Below are positions 22,458-34,427 of a stretch of DNA of 64,000 nucleotides, piece by piece; within the stretch, counting starts at the first letter, position 1, and the number at the start of each line of letters is the position of its first letter. Where the stretch lies: positions 1,116,001 through 1,180,000 of the forward strand of contig OY540821.1 in NCBI GenBank assembly GCA_961205875.1, read 5' to 3'. Origin of the DNA: Sialis fuliginosa (Eukaryota > Arthropoda > Insecta > Megaloptera > Sialidae). The notes beneath the pieces are model-generated. The model was not told where the DNA came from. It made no database searches and saw nothing but the letters and a program-made list of their open reading frames with translations. Made by a program: the position numbers and the translations under genes.

Positions 22458-22848
22458 CAGTCGCCTGCATTAATGATCTTGCAGTTTGTATTCATTTTCG
22501 TTTATCACAAACTTAGTAGGCTCCTCCCATTTGATTATTATAATTTTTAAATCATTTCTCCATGTATCAAACAAAGACAAATATTTTGAAATTCATTTGC
22601 TAGATAAACAACTACTCTTCGTTTATAATAGGTACTCATATATATTTGTGCAATTAAATAATTATGTAATCTATTGAAAATTGTATACGTAAATTTTGTG
22701 GCAATAAATATTTGATATTCCGAATTTTAGTATTTAAATATATTAAACTTGATAGAAAAAGATAACCGATGATGTTTGTCTTTAAATTTGGAATCTGTTG
22801 TAAGCGATTCTAGCCTTTAGGGTGCCAGACGAGTTCTGCAGGCGACTG
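22458..22848. mobile_element. TA-target MITE EE
   Basis: 391 bp bounded by CAGTCGCCTGCA and TGCAGGCGACTG with TA at 22456-22457 and 22849-22850, as in Tc1/mariner-type elements. It lies inside the right target duplication of Q2 and is therefore younger. The 63-codon frame within is AT-rich and unsupported. Confidence 0.92.
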
Positions 22849-22853
22849 TACAT

Positions 22854-23198
22854 AATAATAATTTTTTTAGATTTATTTAATGATATTTTGTTATAGATAC
22901 GTTTATTTATAACAAAAAGTATTATTTATGGGTCATATACTTGATTTAAACGTGTGACAGTAGTTGTACTTTAATTAATATATTAAAAAATCCTTGAGAT
23001 TGTTTAACTGAGAAAAAGTAGACATATATATTAATTAATTAATGGGGGCAGTAACCACTGTAGTATGCTGGTATAAAAATAACGTTCATGGTCTTCATGT
23101 TTGCAAGATTAAATGGTATAATATTAAAAATCATTTAATTGTATATATTATTTCTTTTAATTGTAGATAACATCTAGAGTGAAAAAAGCTATGATATC
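22854..23198. other. Unassigned AT-rich sequence
   Basis: No supported feature. Confidence 0.3.
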
Positions 23199-23392
23199 AT
23201 AGTACTTTTTAATACATACATGAAATGTACTGTATAATAAATTATAGTGATCATTCGAACTCGAGATTTTAACGGAATTACACGTTTTGAGGGTCCCTGA
23301 ATCACGTACGACCATTATCTCAATGACGTCTGTGTGTGTCTGTGTATATGTGAACGCTCTACAGCCAAAACGGCGAGACTTACAAACATGAA
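23199..23392 (-). repeat. Repeat E, copy E1
   Basis: Inverted relative to E2 (19961-20155); shared ACGTACGACCATTATCTCAA and a GTCTGTGTGTGTCTGTG tract near 23330. An 81-codon minus-strand frame covers it. E2 keeps only the first part of that frame before an indel, so there is no sign of coding constraint. Confidence 0.75.
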
Positions 23393-23664
23393 GATTACAC
23401 ACGATTTTGATGATTTTGAAATGGGACGGTCCTCAAGACAGACCCAACCATCCGACCAAGTTTCATTAATATCGGTTCGGTGGTTCATGAGTTATGCGTG
23501 TGACAAGGATTCAGGGGACAGACGGACACACGCACGGACGGACAGACAGGCAGATACGGAACGAAAAGTGTTTGTCTTGACGTGAAACGAAAAGATCAAT
23601 TAAAAAAAAAATTCTCAATCTGAAACGATCACAAAGCTTCTCGTATCTTCGATATTGCGAGGAA
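23393..23664 (-). mobile_element. Family D element, copy D2 (5' half)
   Basis: Reversed D: CCATCCGACCAAGTTTCA, GGTGGTTCATGAGTTATGCG, a GACAGACGGACACACG tract, TTTGTCTTGACGTGAAACG and GATATTGCGAGGAAGC at the end. The 83-codon frame across it recurs in other D copies because the repeat recurs. Confidence 0.85.
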
Positions 23665-23820
23665 GCAAAAAATAAAATAAACAATGGAAAGCTTGGTAAT
23701 AACGAGATTAAAGAAACAGGTCAATAGTTTCAAGTTTAAATTTTCAATTCAATAAAAAACTTTAAAAATTCAAATAAATATAAAAAATCGGTTTCCTTTT
23801 CTAATTATAAACCAGATCAC

Positions 23821-23935
23821 CTTGACGTGAAACGGATAGATCAATTTAAAATTTTGAATTCAGAGAACATTTTTTTTGTCTCAATCTGAAACGATCACAA
23901 AGCTTCTCGTATTTTCGATATTGCGAGGAAACAAT
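23821..23935 (-). repeat. Second copy of the family D 5' end
   Basis: CTTGACGTGAAACGGATAGA through GATATTGCGAGGAAACAA repeats the last 110 bp of D2 after a 156-bp gap. It could be a local duplication or an independent truncated insertion. Confidence 0.8.
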
Positions 23936-24061
23936 ATTATTTTCTCAAAACAAAACTTGTACTTTTAATAGTTGTTAAATTAATTAATCATTTATTCAAT
24001 GTTTTTATATTATAAATTTCCTTTTTAATATCTATACCTTATTTATTATATGAACTTTCAA

Positions 24062-24096
24062 AAGAAAATTGTATTGTAATACAATACAATTTTCTT
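24062..24096. repeat. Perfect 16-bp stem palindrome
   Basis: AAGAAAATTGTATTGT, a 3-base loop AAT, and ACAATACAATTTTCTT. It immediately precedes FF and may be its flank or end; function unknown. Confidence 0.7.
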
Positions 24097-24099
24097 AGA

Positions 24100-24310
24100 T
24101 CAGTTCGGGTCGGACCGGATCGGAATGGTCCGACCCGAATTTCGGATCGGATTAGACTGGGCTTAGTTTTTGTTTGTTATGTTTGGACCGGGTCGGATCG
24201 GACCTTAGTATAAACCAGACCTGGCTGCGTCCTGGCCTTATTATAAATCGTATAATTCGGATCGGATTGGACCGGGCCGAAAAAAAATAGTTTCGGACCG
24301 GCGCGGGCTA
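24100..24310. repeat. GC-rich GGACCG/GGATCGG array (FF), probably a decayed MITE
   Basis: Dense variants of GGTCGGACCGGATCGG occur on both strands in an AT-rich setting (24110-24150, 24190-24215, 24258-24305). The pattern is like the subterminal arrays of G and H, but I found no matching ends or target duplication. Confidence 0.6.
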
Positions 24311-25744
24311 CTTACCTAATTTTAAAAGTTTTTAATTAAGTAAATGAATTTAAATCAATATCGACTTTAAAAGCAATTCGAATAAATATTACTGATGCTG
24401 TGATATAATTTCAATTATTATAATTAAGTGATTTAATTATTTCAGTTTATTTATTTTCTAAATAGCCCCGACACTCCATTTAATCGTCTAATATTTGAAA
24501 TTGGTCTATTAAATGGACGCTTTATAGCCTATCTTGAAGATTTATGAATTCATTTGTAGAAGCTAATATAATATAGGTAGATATACGCAGGGATTTTTTT
24601 TATGTTGAAGTAGAAAAATCTATATTACGAAGTAAAGTAACATAACCTAAATATTAAAAATTGTAGAAACTACAAATTTATACTATTTGTATGGGAACTT
24701 ACTTAATTATTAAGTCGTTCAACTGAAACCAAAACTGAAATCTACATACTTATAAAAATAATCTAAAAATAGAAGATACAAGTGTGAAGTTAGCAACGCA
24801 TATTTTGGATAAATTAAAAAAATGTGAATTCTGGATAGAAAATAGTTGACAAAAAAATGTTTTGTCAACTTAACTTTTTTACCGAGTTTGGTTCGTGTAG
24901 AAGATTATATGACACAAAATTCACAAAAATATACTTTTTATCGCCCTACCCCCACCTGTAAATCTACTCTAGTTTCTATTAAATTTAAAAAAAATTCTCG
25001 TTAACAAAATTAAGGTGGAACATATAAGTAATTTGAAAATTTCGCCCCTTTGGATAAAATGAAAAGTCGGGACGATATTTTTTAATCTAGTCTCGCCGAC
25101 TAGGTTTAAGTCAGATATAAAGTCATATAGCAGTCAAACGGTGTAGAATTAAAAATTCCCTTTTTCCATTTTCATTCGCCTCCACTGTAACTAAATACCT
25201 CTGAATGTACTTCACTGAATAAAGTGCATTACTCTCTTGTAATTCCGTTCCTACAGAATGTTAATTTTAAACGGGATTATTTTTGGAATTCATTAAAACG
25301 AAAAAAAAAGAAAAACATCGTCTCGACATATTTAATGGCTTGAACAAAAAATATTCTTGTTATTTTTGGGTACATTTTTTCACGAGTGTATTTACCTTAA
25401 AAGTTTACACACAATTCAGAATATATTCGTGTAAATAAGTATACATATATGCGTATGTAATTTAATTATCGCTTATGTTTTAAAAATAGGAACGTAAATA
25501 ATGTAGTAATGTATTTGTAGGAAATTATTAAAATAACTTGTTTTCATTCAATTTGTAAATTTGTTTATTTTCTTAAAAATGTTCATTAATGTGTATTATT
25601 TTTTTTTTCAATATTGATTTTTTTTTTATTAATTAGTTAATAGGTTTATTTGGAACACTTTTGTAACACAGTTGGAGACTTTGACCGTACATAATAATTT
25701 TCATAATATCACCACTGTTTTATTACATACTAGTAGAGACATAT
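24311..25744. other. Unassigned AT-rich sequence
   Basis: About 1.4 kb with no recognised repeat partner, frame or motif. Confidence 0.35.
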
Positions 25745-26345
25745 AAAGTAATGAATAGTTTTTTCAAAAATGGCCGATTGTGGGTGTAAAAATAAAATTT
25801 TATTTTTGAAAATTTTATCATGTATTTATAAAAATATATATGTATATATGTATTTATAACATAAAAATACATATTTCCTCTTATTTTCGTAAAAATCCCT
25901 TTATTTTTACGTTAATTATTGCACTATTAGTGATAAAAAAGGTTTTTCGACAATTTTTTTATTTTTGAGGTTATGATGCGTTTGAAAAGTAACGCTACCT
26001 ATGCAGTTCTATAGTCTATTAACTTATAAGTATTTTAATATTTTTTTTATTTTCCTACGACCTATAGGACCGGAGATATTTCAAAAACAGTGTAGCGATA
26101 CACTCGAAATGTATCAAAAATTATGCAATTTTCTCGGGAAGCACATGGCCGATTTTTTAAAATCATTTTCGAACATATGAGAAAATCCAAAAAAATCCAA
26201 CCTCCCAAATGCATCACCTTCAAAATGCTAATTTCCCTCTACTATACCACGCGTGCGTGAAAATTTTCAAACATTTCATGAAACTTCAAGAGAACTGTCA
26301 GATATGTTTGAAACCTTATTTGGAAGTGCTTGCAAGCTAGCACAT
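25745..26345 (+). repeat. Repeat Y, copy Y1
   Basis: Shares GCCGATTGTGGGTGT, GTTATGATGCGTTTGAAAAG, CGGAGATATTTCAAAAACAG and CCCTCTACTAT with 37906-38335, in the same orientation. Non-coding; class unknown. Confidence 0.8.
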
Positions 26346-27162
26346 TTTGCTAGCTCGTTTATAATACAGAACATTAAAATGAGAAATAAGTTAAATTCTT
26401 TTTAATTCATTTTTTTATAATACTGGATATAAATGGATTTATAATTTCATTTTTTAGGAGTCACATCTACGTGGAAGCATCGAAAATGAACGATTTTTTA
26501 GGATTTTTAGGGTATACAAAATTAATTTAAGAAAATAAAAATTGCATGTTATTTATTGATCATTGATGTTTAAAATATAATAACTTTTATAAAAAATAAA
26601 ATATACCTATATGAAATTTTGGAAGCCTAGGGCCTGTTGAAAAAATGACACCTCACTGTCTGCATGATGGATCTAAAAAATTCAAAAATATTATTTAAAA
26701 ATTAAGTATGGAGCCATTTTTTTCAGATTTTTTTTTATACACAAAATGCACGAAAAAAAGTAACTTAAATTCTAAATGTCATAAAAATTTAAAAAAAATG
26801 ACTCCATCGGTTTAAGGTAGATTATTTTAATAAATATAGATACATTATTAAACTTTCTGAACTATAAATTGAAGTTAATATGTATTGGATTTGTTGTAAT
26901 AATAAATTTAATGTTGTAATCGTTTTTTTTTACAAACAAATAATATAATTATATTGTGAAAAAATTAATGAACCATGATATGTAGTAACTTTGACAATTA
27001 TTTTAGTTACTTGTAGTATTGAAATATCTGCATATTTATAACAAATTTAAATTATGTTTCTACATTACACCACTATTGAAATTATAATATATTATTTGAA
27101 ATTAAGGAGAATAACACTAATTTGATTGAAGTATTTCAGTAGAACTCTTATAAGTTCTAAGC
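26346..27162. other. Unassigned AT-rich sequence
   Basis: No supported feature. Multiple A/T homopolymers. Confidence 0.3.
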
Positions 27163-27330
27163 CATAGGTGTCCAACCTTTTAAACCTTTTGGACCGCATA
27201 GCATAAATCCAATTTACCAAGGGCCGCGCATGACACCCCCCCTCCCCCCCGAAATATTCAGTGTTCTAAAAAAACGTGTTTTGAGACATCAGTTCAAAAT
27301 ACCATAAAAAAATTTTGCTCTAACATAAAC
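27163..27330 (+). repeat. Family Q fragment Q4 joined to an R fragment
   Basis: CATAGGTGTCCAACCTTTT followed by GGACCGCATAGCATAAA is a Q left end. From about 27233 the C-run, GAAATATTC and the AAAAAAACGTGTTTTGAG block match R2. Both pieces are truncated at their junction. Confidence 0.75.
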
Positions 27331-27502
27331 CACGTGACACTCTGGTGGTAAAATTTAAAAGTTAACTGACAGTTCAACATTTGTCTTCAGAAAAAGATAT
27401 ATTGACTATATTTGAGTTTTATTTGAATACTAATGTAGACATTTGATTACATATTGTTTTTTTTTCGTCTGTTTAATAATGTTGTACGTATATTTTCGTT
27501 TA

Positions 27503-28205
27503 TTAAGTTTCCGTAGAAAACTAGGAAACCTTATAGTTTCGCCATGTCCGTCCGTCCGTCCTCAAAAATTTTAAGCCGATTAAGATGAAATTTGGTATAC
27601 AGACGAAGACTGATAACCCAAAAACAGAAATGATAATATTTTTGAAAAAAAAATTTTTTCGGACCCCCTTTCCATAGACTGAAAAGTATTTTCAAAAAAA
27701 AAAATTCACTTAATCCATTAAGTGGGGAGTCTTTAGATAGGTCTCCTAAAATGCAATAAAAAATGCAATATGACATTTTGATTTTAACCCTTCAGTCACG
27801 ATATAATTGCGTTCAAAGTCGTGATAAAAGCGTCCCCCCCATCCTAATTTCTAAACTATCTATTCAAAAAATCTGAAAAAAATTCAGAATGTAGCTTTGA
27901 GTTAGTACTTTCACTGAAAATTATAACGAACACTGTCAAAATTATTTTGGACCCCCTCCCATAGACTGAAAATTGTTCTCAAATTTTTTTTCACTTAACC
28001 CATTGAGTGGGGTATCTTTAGATAGGTCTCCTAAAATGCAACAAAAAATGTTATATGACCTTTTGATTTTAACTCTTCAGTCACGATATATTTGCATTTA
28101 AATGTCGTTATCAGAGCGTCCGTTGAAATAATTCTTGTTTATAAATCGTAATGACTACGGAAACCTATCATGTGCGTGCCCAACACGCACTTGGCCATTT
28201 TATAT
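27503..28205 (+). mobile_element. HINE-like family I, copy I2
   Basis: The order is a TTTCCGTAGAAAACTAGGAA 5' box, the GTCCGTCCGTCCGTCC tract at 27547-27562, two monomers each with a CCCTCCCATAGACTGAAAA-type block, the inverted box GACTACGGAAACC (28154-28166), and the stem-loop GTGCGTG-cccaa-CACGCAC (28172-28190). It ends near TTGGCCA. An 81-codon minus-strand frame at the 5' end is mirrored in I3 and reflects the repeat. Confidence 0.88.
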
Positions 28206-28317
28206 AATTATTATGAAACCACTTTAATAATTATTTTCTCACCGTTTGCGCATGCTCAATGAAAAGACAGTAAGAAGTGAGGAAAACAACTTCTCTTTCG
28301 ATGGAATTCGGACTTAA

Positions 28318-28954
28318 GGGGGTATTCTAGTCTAGAATTTTGAAAATATCGATTTTTTTTCTTCCATATTTTTAAAGATTAGATCTTCAAAAATATGTCC
28401 TTCAAAGGAATTTTTAAAATTTCAAATATTTACAGAGTTATAGCTATAAAAAAAGAAGAAGGTCCAATGTATGGAGCAGGAATCGAAATGTAAGTACAGA
28501 CTTTAAACGCGTTTTTCTCGAAACTACTTTTTCTAATACGTCTGACGGGATTTCTCAAGTTCTAATAAACAGATTAACTTGAAATTTGGTGTGGACCTTC
28601 ATTATATATCCCTATATTGTTGGAACTATAATTATGTAAAAAAGGGCAAAAAATCACTTTTTTTTCAAACAGCCGCCATTTTGTGAAAAAAAATTATTTT
28701 TTTATTTCCGTAGTTCAGACGATAACGACATTCTTACTAATTAAGAATCTTTTTTCTTTTCTTTTTCGGATCACTAGAAGGGTTGGAATTATGTCAAGAA
28801 AGACGCACCCTTATTTTTCACTCCCCCACTTTACCAGCCTGTAATTTTTTCAATTTCAAAATTTTTATTTTTAAAATTTTTTTTTGTATTGTTAAAATAT
28901 CAATCGAATTTTAAAAAACACCCAAAATTTGTACCCCTAAACTAGAATACCTCC
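28318..28954 (+). mobile_element. TTAA-target element N1 (piggyBac-like MITE)
   Basis: Flanked by TTAA at 28314-28317 and 28955-28958, with terminal repeats GGGGGTATTCTAGTCTAG and CTAAACTAGAATACCTCC. Internal landmarks AACGCGTTTTTCTCGAAACT and CAGCCGCCATTTTGTG. N2 (52985-53691) is an inverted copy. TTAA duplication is characteristic of piggyBac; no transposase frame. Confidence 0.88.
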
Positions 28955-28958
28955 TTAA

Positions 28959-29564
28959 ATTGTTCGAACTTATAGAAGACGTTTTTTGTCGTTCACTAGG
29001 TAACAAACGACAAAAATGTATAAAATTGGGTTTATTGGGTTCAACAATGGATTTTCGTTCAAAACAACCTTTAGTGTAAAATTACATCATTTTTCTGTTA
29101 CTTATTTGCTTATGTAATCTAATAGACATCTACTTAAGTGTGGTTTCTGACTCAGTAAACTAATAATACATCTAAACCACAAGACTGAGTGACTTCATAG
29201 ATGTTGACTTTTTTTCTGTATACATTATACATACATATTTTTTAAACGTTTCTGCATTTATCTCCACTTCGAAGAAGTAAAAAATAAAAATACCAAGCAG
29301 CAGTTTTTAAATTCCTAAAGTTTATTAGAGAATTAAAAAGCTTTTAGAAACTATTAAGTAGTTACTGAAAGTTTTTTTATTTTTTGTTAAGATTTTTAAA
29401 TAATTTATATTGATTTACACTGTCTTGTTTTTCCCTTTAATTAACCCCTGACTTATGATGGGTAACTTAACTAATGTATTGTAAAATATCCTATGTGAAG
29501 TTAGCAGTTATAGTCCGAGTGGTGAGCGACAAAAATTGCAACTACTTTATAAAAACTGATTTTT
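28959..29564. other. Unassigned AT-rich sequence
   Basis: No repeat partner. The 17-mer GCAACTACTTTATAAAA at 29538 recurs at 30481 on the far side of J2. Confidence 0.35.
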
Positions 29565-30375
29565 AGGGTTCCGAAGAAACCCTATTAATATCGCTTTGTC
29601 GTCCGTCCGTCCGTCCGTCCTTTTCACTCAAAGCTAAATAGTTCGTAAACTATATAAGCTAGAAACTTGAAATTTTTACTGAACATGTAAAATGACACCC
29701 TCTAGTAAAATATGTACAAATTTATTGAATAAATAATTTTTCAGGGGGGGGCAATAAGGAGCTAAAGCTAGGTAAAAAAAAATATTTTTTTTATACCAAG
29801 GCATGTGGCACGTTGAAATGTATAACCGAACAAGCGGAATTTGACCCTTTTTTTATTTTTTTTCTAAATCAAAAATGGTGCCTGTAGGGGACTTTAAAGC
29901 AAATCCAAAAAAAACAAACAAATTGTATACTAAGACGTGTGGCACGTCAAAATTTACGTCTCAATTAGTAGAATATGCCCCTATTTTTTATTTTTTTTCT
30001 AACTCAAAAATGGCGCCTGTAGGGGGCAAAAAGCAGTATTTTATTCTGTCCCCCCCCCTCTAACTCAGTAACTACCGGCTCAAAAAATCTGAAAAAAATT
30101 TGGTAACGAGGTTTTGGTGGGACTACCAACGACAAATACTTAAGTCAACAATATAATTTTAAACTTTGGAATTATAGGGAGGGGCGTCATAATTTTTTTT
30201 TTTTTATATCTAGGCATGTGGTATGTCAAAATATAGATCTCAATTAGTAGAACTTGACACTTTTTTATATTTTAACTTTAACTTTAAAATGCACCTGTAA
30301 GTGGTTCCAAACATTTCACGTAGTACGTACTTCGGAACCCTTATGGCATACACTCGTGTATGTCTTGCCCGAATT
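29565..30375 (+). mobile_element. HINE-like family J, reference copy J2
   Basis: Starts AGGGTTCCGAAG, then the GTCGTCCGTCCGTCCGTCC tract at 29599-29620, and a core with a twice-used unit (AAAAATGG(T/C)GCCTGTAGGGG at 29872 and 30006). The inverted box CTTCGGAACCCT is at 30330-30341 and the stem-loop CATACAC-tc-GTGTATG at 30347-30362. Two frames here (62 and 82 codons) follow the repeat and are not genes. Confidence 0.88.
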
Positions 30376-32333
30376 ATTTGATATTACGTCACATTTATGG
30401 TGTAGAGATACAGCCTGCCGTCAATCAGCTAGTTTCGCTAGCGTTTGGCGCAGGGGCGGCTTTATTTTTGTAAAAATGTCGCAACTACTTTATAAAATCT
30501 GAAAATTTATTTGTAAGCTGTATACTAAGTAATAACCCTTTTTATTATAATCAGCCTTCAAAATCTTGCAACCGGGCGCGTCAGCAGCGCGTTTAACTTA
30601 ACGAGTTGTTTTAAATGTTATTTTAAATAAATAAAACATACTTTTTGATCATTTTTTGAGATATTTTGAAAAGTAAGTGCATCAAGTTGCATATCATTGA
30701 AGAGGTAATAAAATCTTCTGTTCAAAAATTACAAAATTTCATATTGCTTCTATTTAAGAAAACATAAGTTAGTCTCATATCTCAAAAACTATGAGATCTC
30801 TGAAAATTAAAAAAATATTTCTAAATAGACAATACTAAACCCTACAGCATTTATTTGAAACATTTTTTCAAATTTCAAGTCGCTTAAGAAATATTCACGA
30901 TGGAAAAATTCGGACTAAAATGGTTTTTGGCTAATATCTAGTAGGCTATGAAATTTTTGTGAAATGTAAATACACCATTGAACTGTCCCCTTTTAATGGT
31001 AACTTTTCTCTCATTTAACCGAATCTCTATATCTTATAATTTCCGAGATCCCCATACTGTACCCTGATATTTAGACACCCTGTATGTAGAAAGGTACACA
31101 TTTTTTAAACCTTACCGACTTGCACAGAATCTGGTTGGACGATAGCCAAAAATGATAGATATTTTTATAAAAACATGGAGAAAATAGAACTTAAAAAAGA
31201 AACATTTTAGATACATAAATTTTTCAACGTATGTTCTTAAACAGAAAGGTAATAGTTTTTTTTTTACTAAAAGTACTTTTTTATATTTTATTTGCAATTT
31301 TTTCTAGAGTTATTTGAAATTAAGCAAAAATTAGCATTATTTTCTCTATCTAAAATTTGTCAACGTATTTCAAATACATAGAAAGGTTATAGTTATTTTC
31401 AATTTTAGAAAAACACTGGAAAGGAAAAGAATAGTTCAGATTGCTATTGTAGTTAAATTATAATGTAACACATAATTTATTTATTTTTTGTAAATTTTAT
31501 TAATTTGGATTGTTTGTCCGTTTCGATCAAAACTTGTAACCAATTTTTCACCCACTTCTCGAAGTCCAATTGTCTTGAAATTTTGTATACTTTGTATTCT
31601 TGATCACAATATAAGAATCAATCATATCCAAAACTAATTTAAAAATATATTGTTATTTTTTAAAATTTGCGTGTTGTTTTATATTACTTTAGTTAAATTC
31701 AAAAAAACGTACGAACAAAAATTTAAAAATTTTCACAGGCGAGTGAAAACTCAGTGAAATTAAAAAGTTATGAAACTTTTCAATGATAACTTTTCACCTT
31801 GACATCACTAATAATATGTATATCCTACACAGAGAAAATATTACATAACAATCACTCAGTTTTTAAAGAAATATTAGTATTTGATTCAGTATTCTTAAAA
31901 CAGAAGACAATTTCGTAATTCTTTCATATTAATGATAAAATAGATTGTAAAGATCTGGAGAAATTTTACTATTAGAGCAAGAGCTGACTGCAAAAAACTA
32001 GCTTATCGAGTAACAGGGTAAAATATTTTTTAAATGTCAAATAGGCGATACTAGTAATATATAAAGCCATAAAAATATAAAATCATAATTATAATTAGTG
32101 GTACCAATAAGAAATCGTGTTTTTTAATGAATTATTGTTAAAAAACTAACATTTTGGATTGGCTGATTGTAAAAAATGAAGAATGGAAATATACTGTTGA
32201 AATTCCGGATAAATGAGATAATTCAATACTTGTTATTAAAGTTTGTCAGACAAAGCGAAACTGACTTTGTTGTACACCTAATTTTTATTTTTAAAAGCAT
32301 AATTAAAAACGGCAAAAAAACACCAAAAACTAC
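30376..32333. other. Unassigned AT-rich sequence
   Basis: Nearly 2 kb with no recognised gene. A GC-richer patch at 30415-30475 and GGGCGCGTCAGCAGCGCG near 30573 stand out. CACCCTGTATG at 31077 resembles ends of common insect repeats, but no full element could be outlined. Confidence 0.35.
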
Positions 32334-32341
32334 AAATAAAG

Positions 32342-32670
32342 CAGGGCTTCGAACCGGAACAGAACCGAAATAAAAATATCGGTTTTTACGGTTCAGTACA
32401 TGTTGAAATACGCGCGTTAACATGATCTTATTTCCCACTTCAATTGTCGTTCGGACTATCATACAAGTACCATAAAATATTCTAAATTATGGTAGAACAT
32501 TTTTTTTTAATACAGATAATTTTTTTTTAAATTAATCACTCGGAGCTGAACCGAAAACCGAAAAAACCGTTATTTTTTGCGTAACGAAAACCGGAACCTA
32601 ACCGAAATATATTATTTTGCTCGAACCGGAACGAAAACCGAAACGAAAAAAATAACGTTTCAAAGCCCTG
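32342..32670 (+). mobile_element. hAT-like MITE H1 with AACCGG arrays
   Basis: 329 bp from CAGGGCTTCGAACCGG to TTTCAAAGCCCTG with perfect 8-bp target duplications AAATAAAG at 32334-32341 and 32671-32678. Both subterminal regions are filled with AACCGAAAACCG/AACCGGAACG variants. Short frames on both strands run through it and are spurious. Confidence 0.94.
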
Positions 32671-32727
32671 AAATAAAGTTTCCCCGGTATAACCTTTTTG
32701 GTTATGTTTTGGTATTTATGGTACACT

Positions 32728-33554
32728 AGCTGGGCCCACGCGGCTTCGCTCGCGTAGACTACGGAATTATTGTTTAGGATTTTTGAAAAATATAGTTTAA
32801 TTAATTAAGTACAAACACGATTAGTTATTATTGTAATAATAATTTATCAATACCTAAATTACCTAACAAAAACGAATCAGAAGAAAAAAGTACAAATAAT
32901 TTGTGTTCTGTTTAAATTTAAATGTTAATTATTGAAAACAAAATTAACTCAAACGTCAGCCGAGGGACTCCGAATATCTACCGAACGTAAGCGAATCCAG
33001 TCTGATGTACATCGCTTCGATGCGGCACGACACCATACATTTAAAATGTTACCTTTATAAATATATTTTAAGATATTTTCTAAACTATACGACCAAATTG
33101 GATGCTGTAAATGGCAAACTATATCTACATTAAGTACTTATGACGATGAAATCATTTATTTCGATAAGGATTAATGTTTTGCAGGTCATAAGTCCATGTA
33201 AACAAAACCCAAATATTTTATGTTTTTTTTGTAACATAAAAGCAGTCATTGTGGCTTAAATATAAAAGTTAGACATATCGTGTCGCTGACTTAATTGTAG
33301 AACTTTTGATTCTACACAATTCTTTAATACATTATTTTGTTCTATATTGAACGGTTTAGGCAGCGTATTACAAAACAGCGCGCCGACGGCAAAATTTTTT
33401 CCGACTTGATTTACTATTATCGTCACTGCTTTGTTGTTATGTTACCTAACGTAAAAAAATATAGCCTATAACCTGGCCAGAGAACGTACCTATGAATTAA
33501 AAAAAAAAACTCGTAAATCGGATAAGTGGTTCTCGAGTGATAAGGCAACTAACG

Positions 33555-33620
<66 letters not shown>

Positions 33621-33652
33621 GAGACGTTGAGCTTTATATATATTAAGGATTA
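32728..33652 (+). mobile_element. Family A element, full-length copy A2
   Basis: Starts CTAGCTGGGCCCACGCGGCT and TTCGCTCGCGTAGACTACGG, carries all A blocks, then the long CAGA tract and the GAGACGTTGAGC...TATATATTAAGGAT tail. About 925 bp, non-coding. Head and tail match a widespread class of insect dispersed repeats; whether it derives from an RTE-like LINE or another class I cannot decide. Confidence 0.85.
33553..33620 (+). repeat. (CAGA)n microsatellite inside A2
   Basis: About 16 consecutive CAGA units, far longer than the 3-4 units in A1 and A4. Frames of 110 and 77 codons read through it on opposite strands, giving Asp-Arg-Gln-Thr repeats and Val-Cys-Leu-Ser repeats; neither is a gene. 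Confidence 0.95.
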
Positions 33653-33739
33653 TGAAGTACCTAGTGTCACTTTCATGAATCAAACAATGAAACAAATTAG
33701 AAATGTACATTGTGTAATAAAGGGTTTTATAACATTTTA

Positions 33740-33863
33740 TAATATTAAAAAGGCCCCCTTTTGTATTTCCGGGGCTCCCCAACTACACCCAGAGCCACCA
33801 GAGCTCCCTTTGATCTCCCCAATACCGCCAAGGGAGCCGAGGACTGCAGTTTGGGAACCATTG
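33740..33863 (-). repeat. hAT-type terminal fragment
   Basis: On the minus strand it starts CAATGGTTCCCAAACTGCAG and continues GC-rich. This is close to the usual CAGTGGTTCCCAAAC hAT terminus. No opposite end was found nearby. Confidence 0.6.
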
Positions 33864-34366
33864 ATATAAAGTTGTAAAGCAATCTCGTCTAAGAAACCGA
33901 GAAATTCACGTTTCATTTTAATTTTAGCATGTATAATAGTCTATGAAATATAAAACGTATTTAGTAATAGTATTTATATAGTGAAATCGTTTTAATGAAA
34001 AAAAATCAACCGGGCCCTTGAATTCCAGTTAACTGGACCAGGTATATTAAAATTTCAATTTCGACCGTTACCTTGCGAATCTGCGGCAGGTGTCAAATAG
34101 GAAGAGAAGGGGGAGGGTCAGCAACAGTAGGTCTTCTACAGTTGACAAGTGATTGCTATTTGAAGCCTCGAAGCACAAATTTGCTCTACATTTATTGTAC
34201 AAGGCGCGCGCGTTGAAGTGTACGCGTGTGTGTCAATTTTTTTCTTTCTAATTGACAAAAATTTCGGAAAAAATACTAGATTTTAGTTTGATAATATACA
34301 TTATATTGAATATTTATTGTATTTTGCTATCAACATCACATTATACATTATCTCGTTTTCTAATAG
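33864..34366. other. Unassigned sequence
   Basis: Contains a GC-richer patch at 34060-34230, including GCGCGCGCG near 34205. No gene recognised. Confidence 0.3.
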
Positions 34367-34427
34367 ACTAGCTTCGCTCGCGTGGACTACGGAATTATTG
34401 TTTAGGATTTTTGAAAAATACAGTTGA
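34367..34427 (+). repeat. Family A 5'-end fragment A5
   Basis: CTAGCTTCGCTCGCGTGGAC followed by TACGGAATTATTGTTTAGGA, ending where K2 begins. Confidence 0.8.

Noticed and set aside
23157..23402. 81-codon frame shared between repeat E copies
   Set aside because: E2 preserves it only until an indel; conservation reflects the repeat, not protein selection.
33553..33620. CRISPR-like array in regular repeats
   Set aside because: Simple tetranucleotide repeats without spacers, in a eukaryotic setting.
33537..33869. 110-codon frame with Thr-Asp-Arg-Gln repeats
   Set aside because: It is the (CAGA)n microsatellite of family A read in frame, followed by a hAT fragment.
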